64,000 nucleotides of DNA from Mariniblastus sp. (GCA_029251085.1 JAQXDZ010000008.1:1-64000); one strand, 5' to 3'. Counted from the stretch's first letter, positions 38,351-47,601 are shown. The notes: generated by a model from the letters alone, not told the origin. Program-made: numbers and translations.

Positions 38351-38554
38351 TTAGTAGCTGAGCGCGAGGTCAACAATTTGTTCGGCTGTCATTGCTTTCC
38401 CGCTGGGCGGATTGAAAATTAGCTCACTGACATTGGGGTGCGGTACATTTTGTTCAAGACGACTAAGCAATGCGTCCACATCGACGATGCACCCGCTGGT
38501 CGTCATGATGTGATCCACTAAACGGATTAGCTCTTCTCGGTTGAGTTTTGTCAT
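38351..38554 (-). CDS. Small protein resembling colicin/pyocin DNase immunity proteins
   Basis: A 67-residue protein. The pattern MTKLNREELIRLVDHIM, then a short acidic helix, VPHPNVSELIFNP and a final helix (TAEQIVDLAL) matches the four-helix Im fold (PF01320), where the canonical core is HPxxSDLIYYP. Here the Asp of that motif is Glu and the two tyrosines are Phe and Asn, so it would not bind a classical E-colicin nuclease in the same way. No nuclease toxin gene is next to it. Similar orphan proteins occur in many bacteria and may have other roles. Assignment rests on pattern similarity only. Confidence 0.6.
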   Translation of the reverse strand: MTKLNREELIRLVDHIMTTSGCIVDVDALLSRLEQNVPHPNVSELIFNPPSGKAMTAEQIVDLALSY

Positions 38555-38575
38555 AACTGTAAGATAGGCATTGGA

Positions 38576-38827
38576 TCAATTTTTGCAAACGGACTCGGTG
38601 ACGAATGTTTTCACAAAACGATCACCCGTGAGTTGGCATGCCGTATAAAACCATGGAGGACGATCTTGGCGGATTGTTGGCGTGATCTGTTTCACTTTCA
38701 TCGTTGGGGCGTGGGACGCGTTGCCACCGGAAATCTCGATGTTTTGTTTCAGATCTAAATTTGCGGGGTTAAATGCCGTTTTGCAGCGATCCTTTGGTTG
38801 CGAATCCGCCGTTGTTTGCTCCTGCAC
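38576..38827 (-). CDS. Small hypothetical protein, uncertain
   Basis: An 83-codon frame from a GTG at 38827, ending 22 bases before the immunity-like gene on the same strand. It has no recognisable family. The C-terminal half (RQDRPPWFYTACQLTGDRFV) looks protein-like, and there are three cysteines. There is no clear ribosome site at the GTG, and an ATG 42 codons in would leave a 41-residue product. It could be a real partner of the small gene downstream or a chance frame. Confidence 0.3.
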   Translation of the reverse strand: MQEQTTADSQPKDRCKTAFNPANLDLKQNIEISGGNASHAPTMKVKQITPTIRQDRPPWFYTACQLTGDRFVKTFVTESVCKN

Positions 38828-39100
38828 ATTAATTCGAATTTATTCTTGCAAGAACGATTATTTGTTGGGTATACTTCGGCCATAGGGATTTGTTAGCCGC
38901 TTGCAGCCTTTATCTGCTAAAGAGCCTTCAACCTCACCAACTGCAATTGCACTAGGGTGGGACGCACTCTGCCTTCGGGCAGTTCTTTGCAGGTTTTGCA
39001 ATCGCTAACTCTCTCTGTTTTACCTCCGCCGTTTTGACGTAATTTTTTATGCGCGAAATTGGTGGTTGCGATTTCTATTTTTGAGTAGGGTTAACATAGC
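38828..39100. other. Leader region of the transsulfuration gene
   Basis: About 270 bases upstream of the gene at 39101. It contains a short hairpin CTGCC-TTCG-GGCAG at 38969-38982 with a stable UUCG loop, followed by TTCTTT. I looked for SAM riboswitch consensus and did not find it. The hairpin could be a leader structure or a weak terminator. Confidence 0.4.
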
Positions 39101-40327
39101 GTGTCAAGCAAGCAAAGCAGAGCAATAAATTTTGATCCAGTGGACGGTCGCGCGGTTGGGGTTTCGACGTTGTCGGTGCACGCCGGCGAGCAACGACAAA
39201 AGGTGGCCAATTCGATTACCGATCCCGTTGTTTTGGCGTCGACCTTTACGTTTACTGACACTCAGAGCATTATCAATTTCATCGAAAACGACGAGGACCG
39301 TGGCGAGTATGGTCGGTACGGCGTTCCCGGCGAACAGGTCGTTGAGAGGAAATTGGCAGCTCTGGAAAACGCGGAGGAAGGGATTCTGTTTTCTAGTGGA
39401 ATGGCTGCCCTCGTTGGTTTGTTCAACGCAAAATTGAGTTCCGGCGATGAGATCATATTTTTTGATGAGTGTTACCATCGCTCGAGAGAATATTGCAAAA
39501 AACACCTCTCCCGATTTGGAATTGTCACCCGTCAGGTAAAGACTGGCGATTATGCCGCAATGGAATCCGCGATAAATTCCAAAACCAAATTGTTGGTAAG
39601 TGAGTCTCCGACGAACCCACATTTGAGTATTCTTGATCTCGAGCGTTTCGCTGGAATTGGAGAAAAGTATCAAGTCGAAACATTGATTGATGCAACGCTT
39701 GCAACTCCCTTTAATGTGCGGCCCATCAATTTTGGAGTTGATTATGTTGTGCACTCGGCCACTAAGTATTTGGGTGGGCACAATGATCTGTTGGCTGGAA
39801 TTGTCTTGGGTTGCTCGGAAAAACTGGCCGATATTCGCGCTTTGCGTGGTGTGACGGGCTCGGTTAATTCGCCACACAACTGTTACCTTCTCGAGCGAGG
39901 ATTGAAAACGTTTGAACTTAGGATGCAGCGTCACAATGAGAATGGGCAGTGCGTGGCGGAGTTTCTCGAAAGCCACCCGCGGGTCTCTCGCGTACTCTAT
40001 CCAGGCCTTCCCTCGCATCGAGATTATCAAATAGCCAAAGAGACGATGCGTGGATTCGGGGGTCTGGTAACGTTCGAAGTCGCAGATGCGGATTGGAAAG
40101 AGACGTCAAAAGTTGTTGACCGCGCGAAGTTAGCGAGGATTGCTCCAAGCCTTGGAGGGGTCGAATCCCTAATTGAGCAACCGCTGGTGATGAGCTATTG
40201 GGGATATGGCCCCGAAGAGAGAAAGTCGTTTGGGATTTCCGACAATATGATCCGGCTCGCATGCGGCATTGAAAATAGCAGCGACATTATTGAAGACCTC
40301 CAGCAGGCGTTAGCATTCGATGGCTAA
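39101..40327 (+). CDS. Cystathionine gamma-synthase / O-acylhomoserine sulfhydrylase-type PLP enzyme
   Basis: A 408-residue PLP enzyme of the Cys/Met metabolism family. It has LSVHAGEQRQKVANSITDPV at the start, YGRYGVPGEQVVERKLAALE, LFSSGMAALVG, and the PLP lysine, about Lys222, in SATKYLGGHND. The C-terminal RIAPSLGGVESLIEQP is also conserved. These enzymes join cysteine or sulfide to activated homoserine in methionine synthesis, or run related eliminations; the sequence style (FENDEDRGEYGRY-like, YGVPGEQVVE) is closer to plant-type cystathionine gamma-synthases than to E. coli MetB. The exact reaction cannot be told apart from sequence. Start is GTG 39101, with AGTAGGG some 12 bases upstream. 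It is monocistronic. Confidence 0.88.
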   Translation: MSSKQSRAINFDPVDGRAVGVSTLSVHAGEQRQKVANSITDPVVLASTFTFTDTQSIINFIENDEDRGEYGRYGVPGEQVVERKLAALENAEEGILFSSGMAALVGLFNAKLSSGDEIIFFDECYHRSREYCKKHLSRFGIVTRQVKTGDYAAMESAINSKTKLLVSESPTNPHLSILDLERFAGIGEKYQVETLIDATLATPFNVRPINFGVDYVVHSATKYLGGHNDLLAGIVLGCSEKLADIRALRGVTGSVNSPHNCYLLERGLKTFELRMQRHNENGQCVAEFLESHPRVSRVLYPGLPSHRDYQIAKETMRGFGGLVTFEVADADWKETSKVVDRAKLARIAPSLGGVESLIEQPLVMSYWGYGPEERKSFGISDNMIRLACGIENSSDIIEDLQQALAFDG

Positions 40328-40396
40328 TTAACCGCTGGAGTGGCCGAGGTGCCAGTCTCTCAATTTGAATTTCCAGGTGGCCTTTTGTTCCGCTTG

Positions 40397-41074
40397 TTAA
40401 TTGTTGGCGGAGGTGATTGGTGGCTTGCGGTATTGAATTAAACCAAACTTCTTGCCATGGTTTGTTACCTCAGCTTTGGCAGGGACGATGGGGCGTCGCG
40501 ATGACTGGATGGTGGAAACGTTGCGGATGGCGGCGGTGTTCGAAAGTGGCGTCGCTGGTTTAGCGTTGTCGACGGTGGGAGTTACAATGGGCGGAGTGTT
40601 GCTGGCACAGCTTTGGCAAGATGGTTGACTGCACTGGTTGCCGCCGCCGTTAACCGAGGATGCACACCCGCCGATGTCACCGTTTTTCCTCGCTTTGTGG
40701 CAATCGGCACAAGTACAGCCAAGGTCACAGCAAGAGCCGTCTCTCACCCGTTGCTTGACTTCTGCAATGTCTTGTTTAATCGAATTCCAGATACCTGTTC
40801 TGGTCGGAAGAGCTTTCTCTGTGATTGGCTTCCAGCAAATGTACGGGGAGTAGCGTTTTGCCTGTTCGCCGTCGCAGTTAAAGAAGAGGCCGGTGTTCCC
40901 CGTCTGGATGTTGAACAGTTTTCCGCGGGTCCACGGGTCACTTGGTTTGTAGAATTCCGTCGGAGCGCAATTCTCGTTTTGGTAGATGACCTGTTGAGCG
41001 TTTGCATCCGTTGCGATGCAAAAATAACCGGAAAATAGGGTGGTCAGAAAAATGAGGGTGGATGAAAAACGCAC
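40397..41074 (-). CDS. Exported Cys-rich protein of unknown function
   Basis: No family recognised. The best start is a GTG at 41074 with GGAGAG five bases upstream, giving about 225 residues and placing the signal peptide (STLIFLTTLFSGYFC, cleavage near ANAQQ) at the very N-terminus; a longer frame exists to 41122. The mature protein has a segment with Cys/Trp pattern (ENCAPTEFYKPSDPWTRGK, LFFNCDGEQ, YICWKPITEK), then a cysteine cluster (CCDLGCTCADCHKARKNGDIGGC) and a second one (QCSQPSCQSC), then a basic tail. The clusters could bind metal. It resembles the exported Cys-rich protein at 8756-9304 in design, not in alignable sequence. Confidence 0.65.
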   Translation of the reverse strand: MRFSSTLIFLTTLFSGYFCIATDANAQQVIYQNENCAPTEFYKPSDPWTRGKLFNIQTGNTGLFFNCDGEQAKRYSPYICWKPITEKALPTRTGIWNSIKQDIAEVKQRVRDGSCCDLGCTCADCHKARKNGDIGGCASSVNGGGNQCSQPSCQSCASNTPPIVTPTVDNAKPATPLSNTAAIRNVSTIQSSRRPIVPAKAEVTNHGKKFGLIQYRKPPITSANN

Positions 41075-41564
41075 ATTGCTCTCCTGATAATTAGCGGTCA
41101 ATATTAGTTTCGACCAATACAACCCGAGAATGCCTTGTTTTTGTCAGTGTTAAAAAAGTTTCGCCAATGGGCAAGGTCGACGATCTGGCTCTAGTCGGTA
41201 CAAAGCGTACAAATTACCGAATGAATACGGCAATCGCGTGAAGGTGTGGCTGGATCGCAAGCCTGGCGTCGTCCGAATAAAGGCGAATCAGTGAGTTTAA
41301 AACGACTCGTTTTCGTTCGTTTTGGCAAAATTGGCGGTTTTTGTGCACGTTACAGAGGGTAGATCGATGCGGTTAAAACAGGGTCGAGAGGCAATTTCAG
41401 GTTCTTCTGTGATTTCATCACTGGGCGGGAATCGGATTTTGTGGGTTGGCGGGCGAGAGTTGTAGGCATGGAATGGCCGATGCTTTTGTAAGCTGCCTTT
41501 AATCAACTCGCATCGCGGTTTAAAATGTTGAGCACACCCCGAGTTTCAGGCTTGAAAGTGACCC
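41075..41564. other. Divergent intergenic region
   Basis: About 490 bases between the Cys-rich gene (minus) and mqnA (plus). It must carry both promoters. I see no convincing gene, repeat or hairpin; frames here have no protein-like features. Confidence 0.45.
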
Positions 41565-42365
41565 ATGGGTCGACCCAAAATTGGCGCGGTTTCCTACTTA
41601 AACACCAAACCCCTGGTAGCCGGGCTCAAGGACCAGCATGATTTTGAGGTCATTTTTGATCTGCCAAGCCGGCTTGCGGACCGCCTATCAGCCCGACATT
41701 TCGACGCGGCTCTGATTCCAGTCGTGGAAGCTGTCAGTAATCCAGACTACGTGATTGTTTCCGATGCCTGTATTGCCTGTCGGGGGCCGGTTTGGAGTGT
41801 AAAGCTTATGAGTCGCGTTCCGGCCGAAAAGATTAAGACACTTGCCTTGGATGAGGGTTCGCGAACGAGTCGCGCACTGACCCGTGTATTTTTAGATAAA
41901 AAATTTGGGGTGACACCAAACTGTCACTCTCTTGCGATTCATGATGATTGGCGAAAGACATCTGCTGATGCGGCGTTGATCATTGGTGATCGGGCGATGA
42001 ATGCTACGGACGAGAATTTCCCTTATGTTTGGGATCTTGGAGAAGCATGGAATCAGTGGTCCGGGCGGCCCTTTGTGTTTGCTGTGTGGGCAGCGTGGGC
42101 CGATGCCGACCTCGATCGACTCGACCGAGTTTTGTCGGAATCTCGTGATTTTGGATTGAATTCCATCGAATCAATTTCTCGCGCGTACCATGGCGAGTAT
42201 GCTTTGCAGGAACAGGAATGCGTTCAGTACCTGCAGGATTATTTACATTTTCATTTAGGAGTGGACGAGAAAGCGGGAATGGATCAATTCTTTCGTCATG
42301 CTTCTGAGCTTCAACTGATACCACAATCTTACCAATTACAATTTCATGATTGCCAAACTGCTTGA
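41565..42365 (+). CDS. mqnA: Chorismate dehydratase (futalosine pathway)
   Basis: A 266-residue MqnA, which turns chorismate into 3-[(1-carboxyvinyl)oxy]benzoate, the first step of the futalosine route to menaquinone. It opens KIGAVSYLNTKPLVAGL, the family hallmark, and has FDAALIPVVEA, LALDEGSRTSRAL and ADAALIIGDRAM, which together line the periplasmic-binding-protein-like cleft. No signal peptide is present, so it is cytosolic. It overlaps mqnC by 20 bases, so translation is probably coupled and the two steps act in one pathway. Confidence 0.93.
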   Translation: MGRPKIGAVSYLNTKPLVAGLKDQHDFEVIFDLPSRLADRLSARHFDAALIPVVEAVSNPDYVIVSDACIACRGPVWSVKLMSRVPAEKIKTLALDEGSRTSRALTRVFLDKKFGVTPNCHSLAIHDDWRKTSADAALIIGDRAMNATDENFPYVWDLGEAWNQWSGRPFVFAVWAAWADADLDRLDRVLSESRDFGLNSIESISRAYHGEYALQEQECVQYLQDYLHFHLGVDEKAGMDQFFRHASELQLIPQSYQLQFHDCQTA

Positions 42366-43497
42366 AAAATCTGTTGCCGGAGAGCGGCTGACTCCCGAAG
42401 AGGGACTCGCATTGACCGAGTGTAATGATCTGGCATTGCTGGGCTCTGCAGCTAATGCAGTCACACGGCGTCTGCATCCCGAGTCTTATCGCACCTACAA
42501 CATCGATCGAAATATCAACTACACGAATGTTTGCACTGCGGTTTGCAATTTCTGCGCATTTTATCGCGGCCCCAAGGATCCTGAGGGTTACGTGCTGGAT
42601 CGTGCGGAGTTGCTTGAAAAAATCCGAGAGACTGTAGCCCTTGGTGGCGATCAAATTTTGTTGCAGGGTGGTTTGCATCCCAAGTACAAATTGGATTGGT
42701 ACGAGGAGATGCTCTCGGACATTAAATCTCACTTCCCTCAGTTAAACATTCACGGATTTAGTCCGCCAGAAATTTACCATTTTACCAAGGTAAATAATTG
42801 TTCTCTGGAAGAGGTTCTGACGCGGCTTAAGGCGGCGGGGCTGGGAAGTTTACCCGGAGGCGGCGCTGAGATCCTGGTAGACCGTGTCCGCGACGCGATC
42901 ACTCGTGGAAAAGTCAATTCTGATAATTGGCTCGATGTAATGCGTGTCTGGCACCAACTTGGTGGCAAGAGTAGCGCCACGATGATGTTTGGACACGTGG
43001 AGACGAAGCAGGAGCGTATTGAGCATCTCGATCGATTGCGACAACTGCAAGACGAGACCGGTGGTTTTAAAGCGTTTATCTGCTGGACTTTTCAGCCGGA
43101 CAATACGCAAATGTCAGACGTTAAACCGCTGGGGGCATTTGAGTATTTAAAAATGCAAGCCATCGCGCGTTTGTACCTCGACAATATTCCTAATATCCAA
43201 TCCAGTTGGGTCACCCAGGGTTTAAAGATCGGACAACTCGCGTTGGTCTACGGAGCCAACGACATGGGTAGTTTGATGATTGAAGAGAACGTAGTTGCAG
43301 AGGCGGGGACAGTTCATTACTTGTCACTTGAGCAAATGCGAGAGGCAATTTCTACACTTGGATTTACACCACGGCAACGCAACGTCCATTACGAATTGTT
43401 TGATGAGGCCTATGAATCGAAGGCTGTAAAGGCAAATCAACTGTGGATGCAGGAAAAGCAGGATGCGAGTGATGGAGAGGTGTATCAACTCGCCTAA
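42346..43497 (+). CDS. mqnC: Cyclic dehypoxanthinyl futalosine synthase, radical SAM
   Basis: A 383-residue radical SAM enzyme. The cluster ligands are Cys63, Cys67 and Cys70 in NVCTAVCNFCAFYRG, the CX3CX2C motif, and LLQGGLHPKYKLDWYEEM is typical of the MqnC/MqnE/CofH group. SLPGGGAEILVDRVRD and MMFGHVET are further conserved stretches. It cyclises dehypoxanthine futalosine in menaquinone synthesis. MqnE is a close relative; the Gly-rich stretch and pairing with mqnA fit MqnC better. The start ATG lies inside the end of mqnA. The pathway's other genes (mqnB, mqnD, mqnE) are not in this window. Confidence 0.9.
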   Translation: MIAKLLEKSVAGERLTPEEGLALTECNDLALLGSAANAVTRRLHPESYRTYNIDRNINYTNVCTAVCNFCAFYRGPKDPEGYVLDRAELLEKIRETVALGGDQILLQGGLHPKYKLDWYEEMLSDIKSHFPQLNIHGFSPPEIYHFTKVNNCSLEEVLTRLKAAGLGSLPGGGAEILVDRVRDAITRGKVNSDNWLDVMRVWHQLGGKSSATMMFGHVETKQERIEHLDRLRQLQDETGGFKAFICWTFQPDNTQMSDVKPLGAFEYLKMQAIARLYLDNIPNIQSSWVTQGLKIGQLALVYGANDMGSLMIEENVVAEAGTVHYLSLEQMREAISTLGFTPRQRNVHYELFDEAYESKAVKANQLWMQEKQDASDGEVYQLA

Positions 43498-43581
43498 TTG
43501 GCCTCCGACGTTTGATGGCAATTGCATGCTTAGCCGTCTAAGATGTTAGTTTCCTCAATCAGGTTCAATTGGAGGCAACTA

Positions 43582-44334
43582 ATGTCGAATCTCAATCGTC
43601 GGACTTTTAACCAAGGTGTGCTTGGTTCCACATTGACGTTTTCGCTCCTGGAGTCTCTGTTTTGCCGCGGCGTTTTCTCGGACGAGATCAAACCGCTTGC
43701 CGCGGCTTGGTTGGCGGAACTCAATACTCTCGGAAACGATATCAAGAATCGCAAATTGACTCAGGTCGAGTGGCAAGAACAAGTCGAAAAATTGATGGCG
43801 AAAGTCAATTTGACGGATTTGATGAAATTCGTTGACTTTGAGAAGTTAACCAAAAACCTCCCTCTCAGTGGCCGCGGCGAGCGTGCCGTAAGCAAGCGAT
43901 TTCCTGAAGTCGAAGGCTTGCCAACGAAGCTTGTTTTCGGCCATCAGATTTTTGCGTTGAAAAAGAATCGTTCGGTTGCACCTCATGGCCATTACAACAT
44001 GGCGACCGCTTTTCTCGTGCTTAAAGGTGATTGCCACGGTCGACATTACGATCGGGTTGAGGATGGCGAAGACTTCATGATCATCAAGCCGACTCTTGAT
44101 CAAAAATTCGGGGTGGGCGATTACTCTACTGTGTCCGACTACCGGGATAACATTCATTGGTTCAAAGCTAGTTCACAGAGTGCCTATATATTTAACATCC
44201 ATGTACTCAACGTGGATGCCGACAAAACAAAGCGAGGGCGGGTTTATGTCGATCCGTTTGGTGAGTCATTGGCGCATGGTTACATCAAAGCGAAAGTGCT
44301 GAGTAAAAAGCAGGCTTATGACCAATTTGGTTAA
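43582..44334 (+). CDS. Tat-exported cupin-like protein, function unknown
   Basis: The ATG at 43582, with GGAGG about seven bases upstream, gives 250 residues; the open frame begins 13 codons earlier. It starts MSNLNRRTFNQGVLGSTLTF, a twin-arginine signal peptide. A helical stretch (LNTLGNDIKNRKLTQVEWQE) leads into a region with a cupin-like metal pattern, APHGHYNMATAFLVLKGDCHGRHYDR, and a later HWFKASSQSAYIFNIHVLN. The spaced His residues suggest a metal-binding beta-barrel like cysteine-dioxygenase-type cupins, but I cannot assign an activity. It stands just upstream of the sulfatase gene, 128 bases away. Confidence 0.65.
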   Translation: MSNLNRRTFNQGVLGSTLTFSLLESLFCRGVFSDEIKPLAAAWLAELNTLGNDIKNRKLTQVEWQEQVEKLMAKVNLTDLMKFVDFEKLTKNLPLSGRGERAVSKRFPEVEGLPTKLVFGHQIFALKKNRSVAPHGHYNMATAFLVLKGDCHGRHYDRVEDGEDFMIIKPTLDQKFGVGDYSTVSDYRDNIHWFKASSQSAYIFNIHVLNVDADKTKRGRVYVDPFGESLAHGYIKAKVLSKKQAYDQFG

Positions 44335-44462
44335 GATGTCCGTGTGGATTAGATCGGCTAATCCTGAGTGTTGAATTTGAACGTCCACGGCAACGAAGGC
44401 AGTGGAGATTTGAGTAAAGTTTGCAGCGATATTTATTTGTATTTCATTTGATGGAACACACC

Positions 44463-46187
44463 ATGATTAAAGTTTTTAGTTTGGCGGTTACCTTGTTGGT
44501 TTTGATGTCAGGACCGATGTTTGCTCAGCGTCCAAATATTATTTTGATTTTATCGGACGATATGGGGTATTCCGATATTGGATGTTACGGCAGCGAAATT
44601 AAGACACCGGTACTCGACGGATTAGCGAGGAATGGGTTGAGGTTTACGCAGTTTTATAATACCGGTCGATGTTGTCCGACGCGGGCATCTTTGTTGACTG
44701 GGTTGTATCCGCATCAGGCAGGCATTGGCCATATGGTTGCCGACCGTGGTGTGGAAGGATATCGGGGCGAACTTAACGATTCGTGTGCCACGATCGCCGA
44801 GGTGTTGCAACCGGAGGGATATGCGACGTACTGCGTTGGGAAATGGCATGTTACCGGGAAAACATTTCCTAAAGCGGAGGCGGACAAATTTAACTGGCCA
44901 TTACAGCGCGGATTCGATCGATATTATGGGATCATCAATGGTGCATCGAGCCTGTGGGATCCCAATTCGCTAACACGTGATAACGACCCAATTACGATTC
45001 GAAATGATGATGATTATCAGCCCACAGAGCCTTATCATTTTACAGATGCGGTGAGTGACAACGCCGTGAAATTTATCAATGAGCATCCGGATGACAAGCC
45101 GTTTTTTATGTACGTCGCCTACACTGCGGCCCACTGGCCAATGCACGCTCGAGTGCGTGATATTGAAAAATACGAGGGAGTTTATGACGGTGGTTATCAG
45201 GGAATTCGGCAAGCTCGCTATGAGAAAATGAAAGCGTTAGGAGTTATCTCCAAAAAGGCTGAATTGTCACCCATGATCGGGGAGTGGGCGAATGTAGAAG
45301 ACCAAGAATGGGAGGCCGCCTGCATGGAAGTCTACGCAGCAATGGTCGATCAAATGGATCAGGGGATCGGAAGAATCGTAGAAGCTCTGCGTCAAGAAGG
45401 GCAGCTAGACAATACCCTGGTCATGTTTATGCAAGATAATGGCGGATGTGCCGAAGCTGGAGGAAGGAAGACTTCCGGAGAGCGAAAGATGCGGGCTGCC
45501 ACACCAACGTTGCCAGTCATTTCTGATGATTTGCAGCACTATCAATCGTCAGCTCCTTCACAAACACGAGATGGCTATCCGGTACGACGTGGTCACGTCA
45601 TGCCGGGGCCTGCTGACACTTATATTGGTTACGGCCGTAATTGGGCAAATGTTTCCAATACCCCGTTTCGCGAGTACAAACATTACGTCCATGAGGGTGG
45701 TATTTCTACTCCGTTGGTCGTGCATTGGCCGATGGGGTTTCAGTCCAAAGACGAGCTGCGATCCGAGCCATCCCACTTGGTTGATTTGATGGCGACTTGT
45801 TTAGATGTGGCAAATGTAGCGTATCCAAAACAACGTGGAGACGTTGTTCTAACTCCGCTTGAAGGGGCAAGCTTGCAGCCCGTGTTTCAAGGACAGCAAC
45901 TTGATCGCAAAATGCTTTTTTTCGAACACGAAGGAAATCGTGCTCTGAGAATGGGGGATTGGAAATTAGTAGCCAAGGGGCGGCACGGTCAAGATGATGT
46001 TAAATGGGAGTTATTCAACATCAGTAACGATCGAAGTGAGTTGCATGATCTGTCTGCCGTCGAGTCGGAGCGATTTAAAAGCATGCAAAGTTTGTGGAAG
46101 GAGAAAGCGACCTCAGTCCAAGCACTGCCGTGGCCTCAATCGAAGAAGGCGAAATCAAATCCCAAGAAAACGAGGCAAAAAAAGTGA
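44463..46187 (+). CDS. Secreted type I sulfatase (arylsulfatase A-like), copy 1
   Basis: From the ATG at 44463 the protein has 574 residues and starts with a signal peptide (SLAVTLLVLMSGPMFAQ). The mature start RPNIILILSDDMGYSDIG has the calcium-binding Asp pair. The formylglycine site is Cys70 in GRCCPTRASLLTG, fitting CxPxR with Cys as the x; this must be converted by a formylglycine-generating enzyme not in this window. VGKWH and the FMQDNGG region supply other active-site residues. It is somewhat longer than many family members and ends in a Lys-rich tail (KKAKSNPKKTRQKK). The substrate is a sulfate ester of unknown nature; the context suggests polysaccharides. Confidence 0.93.
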   Translation: MIKVFSLAVTLLVLMSGPMFAQRPNIILILSDDMGYSDIGCYGSEIKTPVLDGLARNGLRFTQFYNTGRCCPTRASLLTGLYPHQAGIGHMVADRGVEGYRGELNDSCATIAEVLQPEGYATYCVGKWHVTGKTFPKAEADKFNWPLQRGFDRYYGIINGASSLWDPNSLTRDNDPITIRNDDDYQPTEPYHFTDAVSDNAVKFINEHPDDKPFFMYVAYTAAHWPMHARVRDIEKYEGVYDGGYQGIRQARYEKMKALGVISKKAELSPMIGEWANVEDQEWEAACMEVYAAMVDQMDQGIGRIVEALRQEGQLDNTLVMFMQDNGGCAEAGGRKTSGERKMRAATPTLPVISDDLQHYQSSAPSQTRDGYPVRRGHVMPGPADTYIGYGRNWANVSNTPFREYKHYVHEGGISTPLVVHWPMGFQSKDELRSEPSHLVDLMATCLDVANVAYPKQRGDVVLTPLEGASLQPVFQGQQLDRKMLFFEHEGNRALRMGDWKLVAKGRHGQDDVKWELFNISNDRSELHDLSAVESERFKSMQSLWKEKATSVQALPWPQSKKAKSNPKKTRQKK

Positions 46188-46224
46188 GCCAACCGGAGAG
46201 GCCAACGGGTGTGGCGGTGGTCCA

Positions 46225-47601
46225 CTAACGCTCATTGGTTGGGGTTGGTTTTTTTTCAAATGCCTTAGTTTCAATTTTCTTCAGAAGTGATTTCAGCTGT
46301 TGGATAGTTTTTGGGTGTTCAGCCGCTAAGTTCTTGGATTCGGCAGGATCGCTTTCAAGATCGTAAAGTTCCTCGACCAATTCTCGGTTTGTGTCTTTGG
46401 CATATCCTGGGACATTGTGTCTGGCCTTGAGGTATTTCCATTTACCCTTTCGGATTCCGTTCCCTTGGTAATAAAAGGTATCTCTCGCTCCTGTTTTACT
46501 TTCTCCGAGGATTAGTTGAGTTTGGTCGACTCCGTCAATGATTCGGTCGGCTGGAATTGAAAACTTGCTAAGGTTGGCGAACGTTGGCAGGAAATCAATC
46601 GTTGCCAGTATCGCATCGGAAGTTTGATTGGCGGGGACTTTTCCCGGCCATCGAATAATACATGGGGCTCGCGAACCGGCTTCGTAGCAAGATCCTTTGC
46701 CGTCTCGTAATCCTGTTGATTCTCCCCAGAAAATTGCCCCTTCTGGGTGTCCCTTTTTTTTGTTCGTGTAAGCAGGTTGGTTCCAAGGACCATTGTCGCT
46801 GGTGTAAATCACGATGGTATTTTCGTCCAGCCCAAGTTGCCGCAATGTGTCGAGTAATCGTCCAGTGTGAAAATCAAACTCCTCGACGACATCGCCGTAA
46901 AGTCCACCAGCGGATTGATTTTTAAATTTTGGTGATGCATCGATGATGGTGTGCATCATCGTGTGGGCGAGGTAGAGCAAGAAGGGTTTTTCGGGATCCC
47001 TCTGTTGCGATAGAAAGTGAATTGCTTTGTCAGTGTATTGTTCCGTCAAACTCCCCATGTCACGAGTCTGTCCAGCGAGTTCATTGTTTTCGTGAAACTT
47101 GACCAGTCCGTTGTCGTTTGCACCGAGTGTTCCAAAAAAGTAGTCAAAACCTTGTGCGTTAGGCATTCGATCCAGGATTGGTTTTCTATTTGATACATCC
47201 CATTTGCCGATGCAGGCCGTTTGATATCCTGTTTGTTGGAGTAGCTCAGCGAATGTTACTTCCTTTGCCGGCATCCCCCAGCCTTGACTCCGAAACGGGT
47301 AGCGGCCAGTCAACAAAGCGGAGCGAGAAGGCCCGCAGACGTGCTGAGCGTAGAACTGTGTGAATCTTGTTCCCTCTTTGGCGAGCTGGTCCAAGCGTGG
47401 GGTTAAGTTGGTTGAGGAGCCATAGCAACCGAGGTCGCTGACCCCTTGATCGTCAGTGAAAATGATCAAGATATTGGGTCGCGGCTCATTTCCGCTTAGT
47501 TGATTAGGCGCGTAAAATACGACCAATCCGAGGACTGCCAGCGCGGCGACGGTTTTAAGTACCTTGAAAACGTACTGGATGGATTTTGGGGTCTTATTCA
47601 T
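46225..47601 (-). CDS. Secreted or membrane-anchored type I sulfatase, copy 2
   Basis: A 458-residue sulfatase. The N-terminus has an uncleaved-looking hydrophobic segment (VAALAVLGLVVFYAP), so it may be an anchor or a signal. RPNILIIFTDDQGVSDLG carries the metal Asp pair, and Cys89 in VCGPSRSALLTGRYP is the formylglycine site. VIYTSDNGPWNQ provides further metal ligands. Its ATG overlaps the stop of the sulfatase at 47594 (ATGAATAA), so the two are translated as a coupled pair on the minus strand, this one second. It is convergent to copy 1. Confidence 0.92.
   Translation of the reverse strand: MNKTPKSIQYVFKVLKTVAALAVLGLVVFYAPNQLSGNEPRPNILIIFTDDQGVSDLGCYGSSTNLTPRLDQLAKEGTRFTQFYAQHVCGPSRSALLTGRYPFRSQGWGMPAKEVTFAELLQQTGYQTACIGKWDVSNRKPILDRMPNAQGFDYFFGTLGANDNGLVKFHENNELAGQTRDMGSLTEQYTDKAIHFLSQQRDPEKPFLLYLAHTMMHTIIDASPKFKNQSAGGLYGDVVEEFDFHTGRLLDTLRQLGLDENTIVIYTSDNGPWNQPAYTNKKKGHPEGAIFWGESTGLRDGKGSCYEAGSRAPCIIRWPGKVPANQTSDAILATIDFLPTFANLSKFSIPADRIIDGVDQTQLILGESKTGARDTFYYQGNGIRKGKWKYLKARHNVPGYAKDTNRELVEELYDLESDPAESKNLAAEHPKTIQQLKSLLKKIETKAFEKKPTPTNER

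Noticed and set aside
38828-39100. SAM riboswitch upstream of the transsulfuration gene
   Set aside because: I compared the leader with the SAM-I and SAM-II patterns that I remember and found no match.
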